A DNA stretch of 64,000 nt from Candidatus Nanopelagicales bacterium (GCA_018609125.1 JABAYF010000028.1:186001-250000); one strand, 5' to 3'. Counted from the stretch's first letter, positions 30,335 to 40,905 are shown. Notes: a model not told the origin generated them from the letters alone. Numbers and translations: made by a program.

Positions 30335-33004
30335 TCACCCGTCCGTTGCGGCGAGACTACGCAGGACGTACTGCAAAATTCCACCATGGCGGTAGTAATC
30401 GGCCTCACCCGGCGTGTCGATACGCAGGACAGCCGTGAAAGCCGTTGTGCGTCCGCTGTCGTCCTCCGCAACGACTGACACCTCACGTGGCATGCCTACG
30501 TTTAACTCGGTAACGCCGGTGATGGAGATCACCTCATGACCGGTCAGCCCGAGTGTCTCAGCCGACACACCTGGCTCAAACTGCAGCGGTAGTACCCCCA
30601 TCCCGATCAGATTTGACCGGTGAATGCGTTCATAGGATTGGGCGATCACGGCGCGAACTCCCAGCAGCGCGGTGCCTTTGGCCGCCCAGTCACGCGAGGA
30701 CCCCGATCCGTATTCACGACCCGCTAGCACTACGAGCCCCTGCCCCTTCTCGGCATAGGCGGTGGCTGCATCAAAGATCGTGGCAATCGGATGATCGGGT
30801 CGGGTGAAGTCAAAAGTAAAACCGCCCTGAACGTCATCCAGCATGAGATTGCGGAGACGAATATTGGCAAACGTGCCCCGAATCATGACCTCGTGGTTGC
30901 CTCGACGTGAGCCATAGGAATTGAAATCCTTGCGCTCCACGCCGTGAGCTTCTAAGTACTTACCGGCGGGGCTGTCTGCCTTAATCGCGCCAGCGGGAGA
31001 AATGTGGTCGGTGGTCACCGAGTCCCCCAGCACGGCGAGCACCCGCGCGTCGTGAATGTCGGCAACCGGTTGTGGAGTCATGCTCATGCCCTCGAAGTAG
31101 GGAGGACGACGCACGTAGGTCGAGTCGGCATCCCATTCGAAGGTGGACCCGGTCGGAGTAGTCAGGTTCTGCCAACGTTGGTCCCCGTCGAAGACATGCG
31201 CGTAGCGTGCAGCAAACATCGACTCGTCGATTGCTGAGTTGACCACCTCTTCGATTTCAGCCGTCGTTGGCCACAGGTCACGTAAATACACGGCTTCGCC
31301 AGCATCGTTGTGAGCCAGCGGGTCGGTGAAGAGATCAATATTCATCGTGCCGGCGATGGCGTAGGCCACCACCAGCGGTGGGGATGCCAGGTAATTCATG
31401 GTCACATCGGGGTTGATTCGACCTTCAAAGTTGCGATTTCCCGACAGCACCGACACCGCATTGAGACCGGCAGCGCCAATGGCCGAACTTATCTCATCGG
31501 GCAAGGGTCCGGAGTTTCCGATGCATGTGGTGCAGCCGTAGCCGACCAGACTGAAACCTAACTTGTCCAGGTAGGCGGTGAGCCCGGCCCGGTCGTAGTA
31601 GTCGGTCACTACTTTGGAGCCGGGAGCCAGGGTCGTTTTGACCCAGGGCTTGGTGCCCACCCCGTGTTCTACCGCCTTCTTCGCCACCAATGCAGCAGCC
31701 ACCATCACCCAGGGGTTGGAGGTGTTCGTGCAACTGGTGATAGCCGCGATGACAACACTGCCGTGGTCGAGGGTGAACCGGGCGCCATCGGCCATGTCCA
31801 CCTCGGTGGGCTGGGAGGGAACATCGGTGAAGGAGGTCAACGCCTCACGGAATCGAACCTGGGCGTCGGCAACGCGCACCCGGTCCTGGGGTCGCTTCGG
31901 CCCGGCCAGTGAAGGCTCAACGGTGGCTAAATCTAATTCAAGGTACTCACTGTAGGACGGTTCCAGGTCCGCGTTGTGCCACAAGCCCTGCACCTTGGCA
32001 TAGGCCTCAACCAGCGCGATCTGCTGCTCGCTGCGACCGGTGAGGCGAAGGTAATCCAACGTGGCGTCATCAAGGGGAAAAATGGCCACCGTTGAGCCGT
32101 ACTCGGGGCTCATATTTCCGATCGTCGCCCGATTTGCTAGCGGCACCGCGGCAACTCCGTCGCCATAAAACTCAACGAATTTGCCGACCACACCGTGGTC
32201 ACGAAGTTGCTCGGTGATGGTGAGGACAAGATCGGTTGCCGTGGTCCCCTCGGTCAAAGCTCCGGTCAACTTAAAGCCCACCACGCGCGGGATGAGCATC
32301 GACACAGGCTGGCCCAGCATTGCCGCTTCTGCTTCGATTCCGCCAACGCCCCAGCCAAGAACCCCGAGCCCATTGACCATCGTGGTGTGGGAGTCGGTAC
32401 CGACCACCGTGTCGGGGTAGGCCTGCCCATTTCGGGCCATGATGACGCGCGCGAGGTACTCAATGTTCACCTGATGCACGATGCCGGTGCCCGGTGGCAC
32501 CACCTTGAACTCGTCGAAGGCACTTTGACCCCAGCGAAGGAACTGGTAGCGCTCCTGATTTCGCTCATATTCCAGTGCCACATTGAGATCTGCGGCATCG
32601 GGGCGGGCGAAGAAGTCAGCAATCACGGAGTGATCAATCACAAGTTCAGCGGGGGCGAGCGGCTCTACTTTGGCGGGGTCTCCGCCCAGAGCCACCAGAG
32701 CTTCGCGCATGGTGGCCAGATCAACCACGACCGGAACACCGGTGAAATCTTGCATGATGACTCGGGCAGGGGTGAACTGAATCTCCTCGTGTGGCTGGGC
32801 CTGCGGATCCCACCCGCCAAGAGCAGCGATCTGGGCCCGCGTGACGTTGGCGCCATCTTCGGTACGGAGCAGATTCTCCAGCAGAATCCGATGGGTAAAG
32901 GGCAACTTCTCGTGGCCGGGGACCGCATCTACGCGAAAAATCTCGTAGGACTCATCGCCCACGCGTAGGTCGTTGCGAGCGTTGAAAGAGTTCAGGCTGT
33001 CCAT
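30335..33004 (-). CDS. acnA: Aconitate hydratase
   Basis: [51 protein letters not shown] at 33004 with GGAGG 7 nt upstream. Confidence 0.97.
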   Translation of the reverse strand: MDSLNSFNARNDLRVGDESYEIFRVDAVPGHEKLPFTHRILLENLLRTEDGANVTRAQIAALGGWDPQAQPHEEIQFTPARVIMQDFTGVPVVVDLATMREALVALGGDPAKVEPLAPAELVIDHSVIADFFARPDAADLNVALEYERNQERYQFLRWGQSAFDEFKVVPPGTGIVHQVNIEYLARVIMARNGQAYPDTVVGTDSHTTMVNGLGVLGWGVGGIEAEAAMLGQPVSMLIPRVVGFKLTGALTEGTTATDLVLTITEQLRDHGVVGKFVEFYGDGVAAVPLANRATIGNMSPEYGSTVAIFPLDDATLDYLRLTGRSEQQIALVEAYAKVQGLWHNADLEPSYSEYLELDLATVEPSLAGPKRPQDRVRVADAQVRFREALTSFTDVPSQPTEVDMADGARFTLDHGSVVIAAITSCTNTSNPWVMVAAALVAKKAVEHGVGTKPWVKTTLAPGSKVVTDYYDRAGLTAYLDKLGFSLVGYGCTTCIGNSGPLPDEISSAIGAAGLNAVSVLSGNRNFEGRINPDVTMNYLASPPLVVAYAIAGTMNIDLFTDPLAHNDAGEAVYLRDLWPTTAEIEEVVNSAIDESMFAARYAHVFDGDQRWQNLTTPTGSTFEWDADSTYVRRPPYFEGMSMTPQPVADIHDARVLAVLGDSVTTDHISPAGAIKADSPAGKYLEAHGVERKDFNSYGSRRGNHEVMIRGTFANIRLRNLMLDDVQGGFTFDFTRPDHPIATIFDAATAYAEKGQGLVVLAGREYGSGSSRDWAAKGTALLGVRAVIAQSYERIHRSNLIGMGVLPLQFEPGVSAETLGLTGHEVISITGVTELNVGMPREVSVVAEDDSGRTTAFTAVLRIDTPGEADYYRHGGILQYVLRSLAATDG

Positions 33005-33029
33005 GGGCTGGCCTCCGACTAGATATATG

Positions 33030-33050
33030 CAAGAAATCTTGAGGTCAAGA
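33030..33050. promoter_or_regulatory. Two overlapping perfect palindromes sharing one arm (possible operator) upstream of acnA
   Basis: CAAGAAATCTTG (33030-33041) and TCTTGAGGTCAAGA (33037-33050). Confidence 0.6.
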
Positions 33051-33079
33051 TACCGCCTGCGTGGTGCCTGCCGGTCACC

Positions 33080-33120
33080 CCCACCAACGCGTGCTAGCGT
33101 CGCGAATCGTTGTTGGTGGG
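33080..33120. promoter_or_regulatory. 9-bp perfect inverted repeat CCCACCAAC...GTTGGTGGG flanking a TAGCGT -10-like hexamer upstream of asnB
   Basis: 33080-33088 and 33112-33120; TAGCGT near 33095. Confidence 0.55.
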
Positions 33121-33142
33121 TAAGAAGGGGTAGGAGCACTCC

Positions 33143-35029
33143 ATGTGCGGCATTGCTGGCCTGTTAGGACCCACGGCGCATACCGAGCCGCTCATTGGGC
33201 CGATGCTCACCGCTATAGAACACCGCGGGCCCGATGATTTTGGTATCTGGGCCGGCGACACCTGTGCCATTGGAATGCGTCGGCTGTCGATCATTGATAT
33301 CGCTGGCGGTCATCAACCCATGTGGAGCGCTGATCGACGCTTCGCCATCGTGTACAACGGTGAGCTCTATAACTACCGCGAGTTGCGCGAAGAGTTGAGC
33401 AGCGCCGGGCATGTTTTCGCCACGGATAGTGACACCGAAGTGTTACTGCAGTTCCTGGTGACCGCTGGATTTGCCAACATGGACGCTGCGCTCAACCGGC
33501 TGAGGGGCATGTTCGGCTTCGCGATCGTTGACACCGCTACCAACTCCGCCATCATTGCCCGCGACCAGTTCGGTATCAAGCCGTTGTACTACCGCATCAC
33601 CGAAACCTCAGGATCAACCAAACTTGACTCGTTTGCCTCCGAAATCAAATCCCTGCTGGTTGACCCAGCGGTTGAACGTCGCGTTCATGTCCCCGCCCTG
33701 GTCAACTATCTGTCCTTTCAGTTCAATCCACTAAACGAAACATTCTTCGCCGGAATCGTCGCCCTTCCGCCCGGACATTTCATGCAGGTCGATCTGACGA
33801 CCAGAGATTTCGACATCACCCAGTATTGGCAATACGACTTCGTCGAACCGGCCAGCACCGACGAACACATCACGACAGCTGCGATACGCAATGTGTTGGA
33901 AGATTCCGTCGCCCACCACCTGCTCGCCGACGTGCCCGTGGGAGCCTTTCTCAGTGGTGGGATAGACAGCGCTATCACGGTCACCCTGGTGCAAGAGCAA
34001 CGTTTGGCCGCCGGTCGCAGTCCGGTCAAGACATTCACCATTGGGTTCGCCGAACTGGGCGAATTGGCCGAGGCGCGCGAAGTTGCCGAACGCATCGGCA
34101 CGGATCATCACGAGATTGTGGTCTCCGCTGCGGACTACCTCGCCGCACTCCCCCGAATCGCATGGATGTTCGATCAACCCGTAGCCGATCCGTCGGCCGT
34201 GGCTTTATATTTCCTCGCTGAGGCTGCTCGCGAACAGGTCACCGTGGTTCTCTCCGGTGAGGGGGCCGATGAGTTGTTTGGTGGCTATCGGATTTACCAG
34301 GAACCGATGGCCTTGGATCGGCTGCGCACATTGCCGGCAGGAATCGGCAGCGGCACCGCGCGGGCAGCATTGAAAGTTCGACGGAATTTTCCCGGTCGAA
34401 ATTATCTGCGACGCGTTGCCACATCGTTGCGCGAAAGATATATCGGCAACGCCTACATCTTTACCCCGGCTCAAACGGCCAAATTATTGCGACATGACCC
34501 CGGGTACACCCATGAATATCCCTACGATCAACTCGCAGCGTCGCGGCCCGAATTCACTGAACTTCCTGAGTCTCGGCAAATGCAACTCATCGACATGACC
34601 TACTGGTTACGTGGCGATATTTTGACCAAGGCCGATCGGATGACCATGGCCCACTCCTTGGAACTTCGTGTGCCTTATCTGGATATCGATGTTGCAGCGG
34701 TGTCGGCCACCGTGGCCGACACGTTGAAGTACCGAGACGGCACGACGAAGTGGGCGCTGCGCGAAGCTTTCAGGGGTCGCGTTCCCGACACCACTGCTGG
34801 TCGCGCGAAATTAGGATTCCCCACACCGCTGCGGTTGTGGCTATCGGCAGACCCAGATGCGGTCCTCGCTCCGATTCGGTCCAGTGCTTTCATCGCCGAG
34901 CAGATGAATATGGATTACATCGAGCAGTTAGTTGTCGAACATGTGACAGGTACGGCCGACCATTCCCGGCGCATATTCGTGCTACTCATGCTCGCCCTGT
35001 GGCACGATGCCTTCTTCACCGATGGCTAG
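33143..35029 (+). CDS. asnB: Asparagine synthase (glutamine-hydrolysing)
   Basis: [36 protein letters not shown]. Confidence 0.96.
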   Translation: MCGIAGLLGPTAHTEPLIGPMLTAIEHRGPDDFGIWAGDTCAIGMRRLSIIDIAGGHQPMWSADRRFAIVYNGELYNYRELREELSSAGHVFATDSDTEVLLQFLVTAGFANMDAALNRLRGMFGFAIVDTATNSAIIARDQFGIKPLYYRITETSGSTKLDSFASEIKSLLVDPAVERRVHVPALVNYLSFQFNPLNETFFAGIVALPPGHFMQVDLTTRDFDITQYWQYDFVEPASTDEHITTAAIRNVLEDSVAHHLLADVPVGAFLSGGIDSAITVTLVQEQRLAAGRSPVKTFTIGFAELGELAEAREVAERIGTDHHEIVVSAADYLAALPRIAWMFDQPVADPSAVALYFLAEAAREQVTVVLSGEGADELFGGYRIYQEPMALDRLRTLPAGIGSGTARAALKVRRNFPGRNYLRRVATSLRERYIGNAYIFTPAQTAKLLRHDPGYTHEYPYDQLAASRPEFTELPESRQMQLIDMTYWLRGDILTKADRMTMAHSLELRVPYLDIDVAAVSATVADTLKYRDGTTKWALREAFRGRVPDTTAGRAKLGFPTPLRLWLSADPDAVLAPIRSSAFIAEQMNMDYIEQLVVEHVTGTADHSRRIFVLLMLALWHDAFFTDG

Positions 35030-36979
35030 ATCGGCCTGCTCTAATCGCTTTGCCACTTCGTCACTAGACTCCAACTGCCAGGGCACACTGACAATCATCA
35101 CACCGGGTGTGAGCAGAAGACGTGCCTTCAGCCGCAGTGCTGATTGGTTGTGTAACAGCCGTTCCCACCAGTGCCCAACGACGTATTCGGGTACGAAAAC
35201 GGTGATGAGATCACGTGGGCTCTCCCGGCGAAGGCGTCGTACATAGTCAATAACCGGTGCCGTGATGCCGCGATAGGGAGACTCCAAGATACGCAGGGTG
35301 ACCGGTATTTCACGGCGGTCCCAGTCTCGCTGTAGTTCACGCGTCTCATCTGGGTCCACGCTCACCGTGATGGCCTCGAGGACATCGGGGCGAGTGGCAC
35401 GGGCATAGGAGAGCGCTCGCAGAGTTGGCCGGTGAATGCGCGACACCAGCAAAATGCTGTGCACGCGCGAGGGCAGCATCATCGTCTCGTCGTCGCCCAC
35501 ATTGAGTTCCAGACGTACCCGGTCGTAGTGGCGTTGAATAGCCAACATCACAACAACGAGCAGAGGCAGCGCTGCCACGATGATCCAGCCACCGGTGGTG
35601 AACTTGGTAACCAACACCACAACGAGAACGAGCAGCGTAGAGACGAATCCGATGGCGTTGATAGCACGACCACGCAACGCTCGACGACGTACAACGGTAT
35701 CGGGGTTGCCCCGCAATCGCGCCGTCCAGTGTTTAATCATGCCCAACTGAGTTAGCGTAAAGGACACAAAAACACCCAGGATGTACAACTGAATCAAAGA
35801 CGTAAGGTCGGCCTGAAATGCCAGCGTCAACACACCCGCACCGGCAGCCAACAGGACGATCCCGTTACTGAAGGCGAGGCGATCTCCGCGGGTGTGCAAC
35901 TGCTTGGGCAGGAAACCATCGCGCGAGAGCAGCGAGCCCAGAATCGGAAAGCCGTTATAGGCCGTATTCGCAGCAACCACCAGAATCAGGGCCGTGGCTA
36001 CGGCGACGGCAATGACGAGTCCCGTGACAGAACCAAAGACCGCTTCTGCGATTTGCACGATCACCATCTGCTGTGTCTGACCGGCCGGCAAACCGATCAG
36101 GTCGGAATCGAATTCGGTGACCCGGACCTCGGTATACAGAGCCAGCCAGGTGATGGAGACAAACATCACCATGGAGGCGATGCCGACAATCAGCAGTGTG
36201 GACGCGGCATTGCGTCCGGCTGGTTCCTTAAACGAGGGAACGCCATTGGCCACCGTTGCGATCCCGGTCAGCGCCGTGGTGCCAGATGAGAAAGCACGGG
36301 CAACAACAAACATCAGTGCGATCCCGGCTAGTCCCTCATCACCGATGATTTGCCACTCCGCACTTGGCGCCTGCAACTCATCACCAGCCAGCACCCGAAT
36401 TGCGGCCGTGACGACCAGTGCCAACACCGCGAGGATGAAAACATAGGAAGGAACCGCCAGAAGCGGTCCTGAGCGCCCCCATCCGCGAAGGTTCACCAGG
36501 GTGATGACAATGATGAGACCAACGGCGAACCACGCCGAATGAGATGAAACGAAACCAAATACCGAACCAAGAGCCATGACGGCAGCGGAGACCGATACTG
36601 CCACGGTGAGGACATAATCAAGGAGGAGCGCACTGGCCGCCGTTACTCCCCATCGTGGACCAAGGTTGGCTGATACGACCTCGTAGTCACCGCCGCCGCT
36701 GGGAAACTCCTGGACGTTTTGTCGGTACGAAGCGATAACGACAGCGAAGACGACAACCACAGCGCCGGCAACCCACGGACCGAAGGTCAGCAGGGACACG
36801 CCACCGAGGCCGAGCACGACCAGGATTTCCTGAGTAGCGTAGGCATTGGATGATAGAGCGTCTGAGGCAAATACCGGTAGGGCGATTTTACGTGGCAATC
36901 GGGGCTGCACGCTGGACTCGCTTCGCAGCGCTCGCCCAAACAGAATTCGCTTTGCAGCATCGATCACCGGCACGGGCAC
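34982..36979 (-). CDS. APC-superfamily permease resembling KimA-type K+ transporters
   Basis: SDALSSNAYATQEIL, LLDYVLTVAVSVSA, FSSGTTALTGI, ANTAYNGFP, HTRGDRLAFSNGI; cytosolic C-terminal domain with WERLLHNQSALRLKARLL. Confidence 0.88.
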   Translation of the reverse strand: MPVPVIDAAKRILFGRALRSESSVQPRLPRKIALPVFASDALSSNAYATQEILVVLGLGGVSLLTFGPWVAGAVVVVFAVVIASYRQNVQEFPSGGGDYEVVSANLGPRWGVTAASALLLDYVLTVAVSVSAAVMALGSVFGFVSSHSAWFAVGLIIVITLVNLRGWGRSGPLLAVPSYVFILAVLALVVTAAIRVLAGDELQAPSAEWQIIGDEGLAGIALMFVVARAFSSGTTALTGIATVANGVPSFKEPAGRNAASTLLIVGIASMVMFVSITWLALYTEVRVTEFDSDLIGLPAGQTQQMVIVQIAEAVFGSVTGLVIAVAVATALILVVAANTAYNGFPILGSLLSRDGFLPKQLHTRGDRLAFSNGIVLLAAGAGVLTLAFQADLTSLIQLYILGVFVSFTLTQLGMIKHWTARLRGNPDTVVRRRALRGRAINAIGFVSTLLVLVVVLVTKFTTGGWIIVAALPLLVVVMLAIQRHYDRVRLELNVGDDETMMLPSRVHSILLVSRIHRPTLRALSYARATRPDVLEAITVSVDPDETRELQRDWDRREIPVTLRILESPYRGITAPVIDYVRRLRRESPRDLITVFVPEYVVGHWWERLLHNQSALRLKARLLLTPGVMIVSVPWQLESSDEVAKRLEQADLAIGEEGIVPQGEHE

Positions 36980-37086
36980 TGATGCTAGGCGTGCACCTAG
37001 GGCTGGCTGCCAGCGACCCTTCGGTTCCCCGCGCCACCTGCGCCGCCGTGACGGTCCCCGAAATCATGCTCGGAGGAATTGCGGTG

Positions 37087-37098
37087 TAGCGTCACAAC
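37087..37098 (+). promoter_or_regulatory. Candidate -10 element for a leaderless trkA (ceoB-like) transcript
   Basis: TAGCGT followed by 6 nt then GTG start at 37099. Confidence 0.55.
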
Positions 37099-37761
37099 GT
37101 GCACATTGTGATTCTTGGCGCAGGACGCGTGGGGGCCCTGCTCGCCGATCGACTCGACGAATCCGGTCACTCCGTGGCCATCATCGACCAAAATGAACAG
37201 TCGTTTCGTCGGTTGGGTACGGCATTTAAGGGTGAGACCATTCGCGGCGTCGGATTTGATCGGCAAACCCTGGAATCGGCAGGAATTCGACGAGCTCACG
37301 CCTTCGCCGCCGTCAGCAGCGGCGACAACACCAACATCATCGCGGCGCGAACAGCCCGCGAAACGTACGGAGTGGAAAACGTCGTTGCGCGCATTTATGA
37401 CCCCCGCCGCGCGGAGGTGTACCAGCGCTTGGGGATTCCAACGGTCGCCACTGTGTCTTGGACAACAGGTCAAATCATGCGCCGCATGATTCCGCAGGGC
37501 GCAAACATTGAACATCGAGACGCCAGCGGCGAGATCGTCGTCTGCGAGGTCAACTACGACGAGATCTGGGTGGGGCGGCAACTCGACGAAATCGAAGCGG
37601 CAACCGCTACTCGCGTAGCCTTTCTCACCCGCCACGGTACCGGCCTGCTACCCACCAACTCCACCGTCCTGCAGTTTGGTGACCTTCTCCATCTGGTGTT
37701 GCCCGCTAACCGCCGAGAGGCCGTCTGTTCTCTCCTTGCTGCCGGCGGTGTTGATCAATGA
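37099..37761 (+). CDS. TrkA/RCK-domain protein (CeoB-like)
   Basis: HIVILGAGRVGALLADRLDESGHSVAIIDQN; GTG start. Confidence 0.92.
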   Translation: MHIVILGAGRVGALLADRLDESGHSVAIIDQNEQSFRRLGTAFKGETIRGVGFDRQTLESAGIRRAHAFAAVSSGDNTNIIAARTARETYGVENVVARIYDPRRAEVYQRLGIPTVATVSWTTGQIMRRMIPQGANIEHRDASGEIVVCEVNYDEIWVGRQLDEIEAATATRVAFLTRHGTGLLPTNSTVLQFGDLLHLVLPANRREAVCSLLAAGGVDQ

Positions 37762-38417
37762 GAGTTGTGATCGCGGGTGCGGGCAAGGTTGGCCGATCGA
37801 TCGCACGGGAACTTCGCGAGTTTGGCCACGAAATTCTCGTCATCGACCGAGATCCAACCGTGTTGCGACCAGGGTCTTTTGATGGCATCTCAGTCTTGAA
37901 TGCAGATGCCTGCGAACTCACCTCGCTAGAAGAGGCTGAACTGGGCCAGTGTCAGGTGGTCGTTGCCGCAACCGGCGACGACAAGGTCAATCTCGTCGTG
38001 TCCTTACTGGCTAAGACCGAGTTTGGCGTCCCACGGGTGGTCGCTCGCGTCAACCACCCCAAGAACGAGTGGATGTTTGGAGAGTCCTGGGGTGTTGACG
38101 TGGCTGTATCGACCCCGCGCATGCTCTCCGCACTTGTGGAGGAGGCCGTCAGTGTGGGCGATCTGGTCCGTTTGTTCAGTTTTGGGCAGGGGGATGCGGA
38201 TCTGGTGGAGATTACCCTCGCTGCGGAGTCCCCCGCTGTCGGTTCCCGCGTTGGCGACCTGGCTTGGCCCACCGATACCGTCCTGGCCGCCATTGTGCGC
38301 GGCAAGCGAGTTCTGTCACCCTCTGCGGATGACTCATTAGAGCTCGGCGATGAATTGTTCTTCGTTGCTGCGCCTAGTCAGGAAGCTCAGCTTCAGCGAC
38401 TCATCGCCGGACACTGA
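37758..38417 (+). CDS. TrkA/RCK-domain protein (CeoC-like)
   Basis: RVVIAGAGKVGRSIARELREFGHEILVIDRDP; TrkA-C-like C-terminus. Confidence 0.92.
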   Translation: MRVVIAGAGKVGRSIARELREFGHEILVIDRDPTVLRPGSFDGISVLNADACELTSLEEAELGQCQVVVAATGDDKVNLVVSLLAKTEFGVPRVVARVNHPKNEWMFGESWGVDVAVSTPRMLSALVEEAVSVGDLVRLFSFGQGDADLVEITLAAESPAVGSRVGDLAWPTDTVLAAIVRGKRVLSPSADDSLELGDELFFVAAPSQEAQLQRLIAGH

Positions 38418-39087
38418 GAGTTGGTTTGAGAATTCGATACGTGACGTAGGCCGCCGCCAGAAATAGTGGCCAGCCCATCACAATGCGTGCGGCACCCAAC
38501 GCCCCGACGGCTCCGGCAAGGTAGAGCGGTACCTGAACGACGAGGCGACCGAGAAAGACACCCACCCAGACCCAACTTGCTGCGGCATAGGCACGCCGTA
38601 GCGGTGGATCATGACGCCACGACGTTCCACCGCTGGTGAGCAGGCCAACAACGACACCTATCAGAGGCCAGCGGATCGCGATTGACACGACAAATGCGGT
38701 TCCGTAAGCGATATTGGTGATCAGACCGGGTAGGAAGAAGTCCTCTGCTCGACCGGTGCGGGAGGCGACGAAGGCTGATACTGCGACGCCAGCAAAGCCA
38801 GCGAGCACCTGTTGCAAGGATTCACGACGGATCAACCGCCACATCAAGACCAGGGCACCGGTGCCCACTGCGATCCAGATGGCCAAAGACAGGTTGCTGT
38901 CGGTGACTAGGTATGCGATAACAAACAGCGCGGCGGGGGCACCTGAATCAAACAGACCGCGCCATCCACCGATCGCTTTGGCTAGCAGAGCCTTTTCAGC
39001 TTGAACATCTTCAATTGTTTCGTGCTCAAGTCCCTCGTGGAGAGTCGGTTCGTCCTCCTCCGGTTGAGCAGGGTCTGCGGCGGTCAC
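38401..39087 (-). CDS. DUF3159 family membrane protein
   Basis: GGWRGLFDSGAPAALFVIAYLVT; multi-TM; conserved position next to TrkA genes. Confidence 0.85.
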   Translation of the reverse strand: MTAADPAQPEEDEPTLHEGLEHETIEDVQAEKALLAKAIGGWRGLFDSGAPAALFVIAYLVTDSNLSLAIWIAVGTGALVLMWRLIRRESLQQVLAGFAGVAVSAFVASRTGRAEDFFLPGLITNIAYGTAFVVSIAIRWPLIGVVVGLLTSGGTSWRHDPPLRRAYAAASWVWVGVFLGRLVVQVPLYLAGAVGALGAARIVMGWPLFLAAAYVTYRILKPTLSVRR

Positions 39088-39506
39088 GAGGGGTCCAGCG
39101 GCTGCAGCACGTATCGAGGGTTGTACATGGTCATGTCATTTTGTGGACAGGTAATGCGTCCCTCGGCAACGACCGTTCTTCCGACCTCAATCCCTGGAAT
39201 GCGACGACGGCCCAGCCAGATCAGTCGCACCATGCCGGTTCCGTCGTACAGCTCCGCTTCGAGGAAGGGGGCCTGTGTCTGCGGGCGAAGGGCCAGCGAT
39301 CGAATGGTTCCACACACCCGAACTTTCTCCCCGCGCACACACTCCTTGATTGGTTCAGCGCCGGACGCCTCGGAAAGGCCGACCAGTTCACTTGCCTCCG
39401 TGTGCGCATGTGTACGCATGAGGCGGCCCATCCAGTTATTCATGCGGATCTCCCGCGCCTGAGCGACGAATGCGGGTGCGTTGTTGTCACCCCCACAGAC
39501 TCCCAC
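39084..39506 (-). CDS. OB-fold nucleic-acid-binding domain protein
   Basis: KVRVCGTIRSLALRPQTQAPFLEAELYDGTGMVRLIWLGRRRIPGIEVGRTVVAEGRI. Confidence 0.85.
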   Translation of the reverse strand: MGVCGGDNNAPAFVAQAREIRMNNWMGRLMRTHAHTEASELVGLSEASGAEPIKECVRGEKVRVCGTIRSLALRPQTQAPFLEAELYDGTGMVRLIWLGRRRIPGIEVGRTVVAEGRITCPQNDMTMYNPRYVLQPLDPS

Positions 39507-39532
39507 ATCGTCGCAGCTCCAATAATTGTCGG

Positions 39533-40225
39533 GTGGACAAGGCCGGGGAACACGTGGTTGTTGCTCACGGAGCTGGGTCTAGCCCTGAGGTCGCATCCAC
39601 GCTACTACCGGCAGATCTACACCCGAGGGCACACTGGACCTACCTTCGCGATCGTTCCGGTGACATCCACGCGATCGTTGATTCGGCGAGGCAGGAGGCC
39701 GAACCAGGTGCGGCCTGGCTCATGGGGATCAGTCTTGGTGCACATGCCATGGCGCTTCTGTCCGCTGAGCGGTTCGTCCCAGCACGGCACCTCTTTGCCT
39801 TACCGGCCTGGATCGGCGAACCCAACGCGACTGCGCATCTCACCAAAATCGCCGGTGACGACATTGCTAATCAGGGCATCGATTCATGTCTGCGCCACAT
39901 AGCTGCAAACGCTGAACCCCAACATGAGTGGATCACGAGTGCGCTGAACATGAGTTGGTCAACGTACTCACGATCTGCCCTCAGCTCGTGTCTGCACTCG
40001 GCCGCGCGCAGTCGCGGACCATCCTTTGACGACTTGGCAACCATCATTGGACCCACGATCATCATTGGCTTGGCCGACGATCCATTTCACCCTCAAGACG
40101 TCGCACGCCAATGGGCAGAGTGCATTCCCCAATCGCACCTGGTGATTCTTACGATGGACCAGGTGGCCCGGCATGGCTCCTTCGCAACACCTGCCGTTAC
40201 CGAAATACTCAGCAGTTGGACTTAG
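39533..40225 (+). CDS. Alpha/beta-hydrolase-like protein
   Basis: VVVAHGAGSSPE..., WLMGISLGAHAMAL (GxSxG), IIIGLADDPFHP; GTG start at 39533 preferred. Confidence 0.75.
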   Translation: MDKAGEHVVVAHGAGSSPEVASTLLPADLHPRAHWTYLRDRSGDIHAIVDSARQEAEPGAAWLMGISLGAHAMALLSAERFVPARHLFALPAWIGEPNATAHLTKIAGDDIANQGIDSCLRHIAANAEPQHEWITSALNMSWSTYSRSALSSCLHSAARSRGPSFDDLATIIGPTIIIGLADDPFHPQDVARQWAECIPQSHLVILTMDQVARHGSFATPAVTEILSSWT

Positions 40226-40845
40226 GGCGCCTCATCCGCGGCCGGCACCTGCATCGGCAGCGGCTCCCCCGGTGCCATCGCCTCGTCACCACGCACCACA
40301 ACCAGCGTGGCGAAGGCCTCCTCAAGATCGGCGTGGCCGGATTCACCGGCCGCACTGCCGAGAAATAGGCCTCGGACGAACCAGCGTGGGCCGTCAATCC
40401 CAACGAATCGAGCCGGCTGCATGGCGCCGCTTTGCCCGGCAACTCTTGCACGCAATTCTGTGCCGAAGGCTCCCTGGATTTCTTCAACCAACCCACCGCT
40501 GCCGGTGATGCTGGTCATGATCTGGCCCCGAACGTCGTCCCAGATGCCATCACTTCGTGGCGCGGCAAAAACCTGGACTTGAACGGCTGCGTCTTCGAGC
40601 ACCATCGTCACCATGGAAACCTGCTGTGTTTTCTCATCGACGCTGACCTGCAAGCTCAAGCCCGAAACGCCGGTTACCTGCAGTGCGCCGAGGTCGATTC
40701 GGTCATCGCTGGGCTCCACATCGCTGATGTCTCGGGGACCCCTAAAAGTCACTGACCCCATCTCATCTGACTGTTCCGCAGCTACGGACTCAGCCGATTG
40801 GTCTGCCTCAGCGGCGCTGGCATCCTTCTTCCGACGACCCAACAT
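40222..40845 (-). CDS. DUF3710 family protein
   Basis: DDRIDLGALQVTG..., GTELRARV, GIDGPRWFVRGLFLG; adjacent to dut as in mycobacteria. Confidence 0.85.
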   Translation of the reverse strand: MLGRRKKDASAAEADQSAESVAAEQSDEMGSVTFRGPRDISDVEPSDDRIDLGALQVTGVSGLSLQVSVDEKTQQVSMVTMVLEDAAVQVQVFAAPRSDGIWDDVRGQIMTSITGSGGLVEEIQGAFGTELRARVAGQSGAMQPARFVGIDGPRWFVRGLFLGSAAGESGHADLEEAFATLVVVRGDEAMAPGEPLPMQVPAADEAP

Positions 40846-40905
40846 GGACTTCGCGCTCCTTTGACATCGGGTCGAATCAGGTCGAATCGACTCACTTGGC
40901 GTTTG

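Noticed and set aside
32195-32968. 257-aa plus-strand ORF antisense to acnA
   Set aside because: Shadow ORF; composition typical of the reverse complement of a GC-rich coding region.
39015-39902. 295-aa plus-strand ORF spanning the OB-fold gene and the alpha/beta hydrolase gene
   Set aside because: Out of frame with both supported genes and no motifs.
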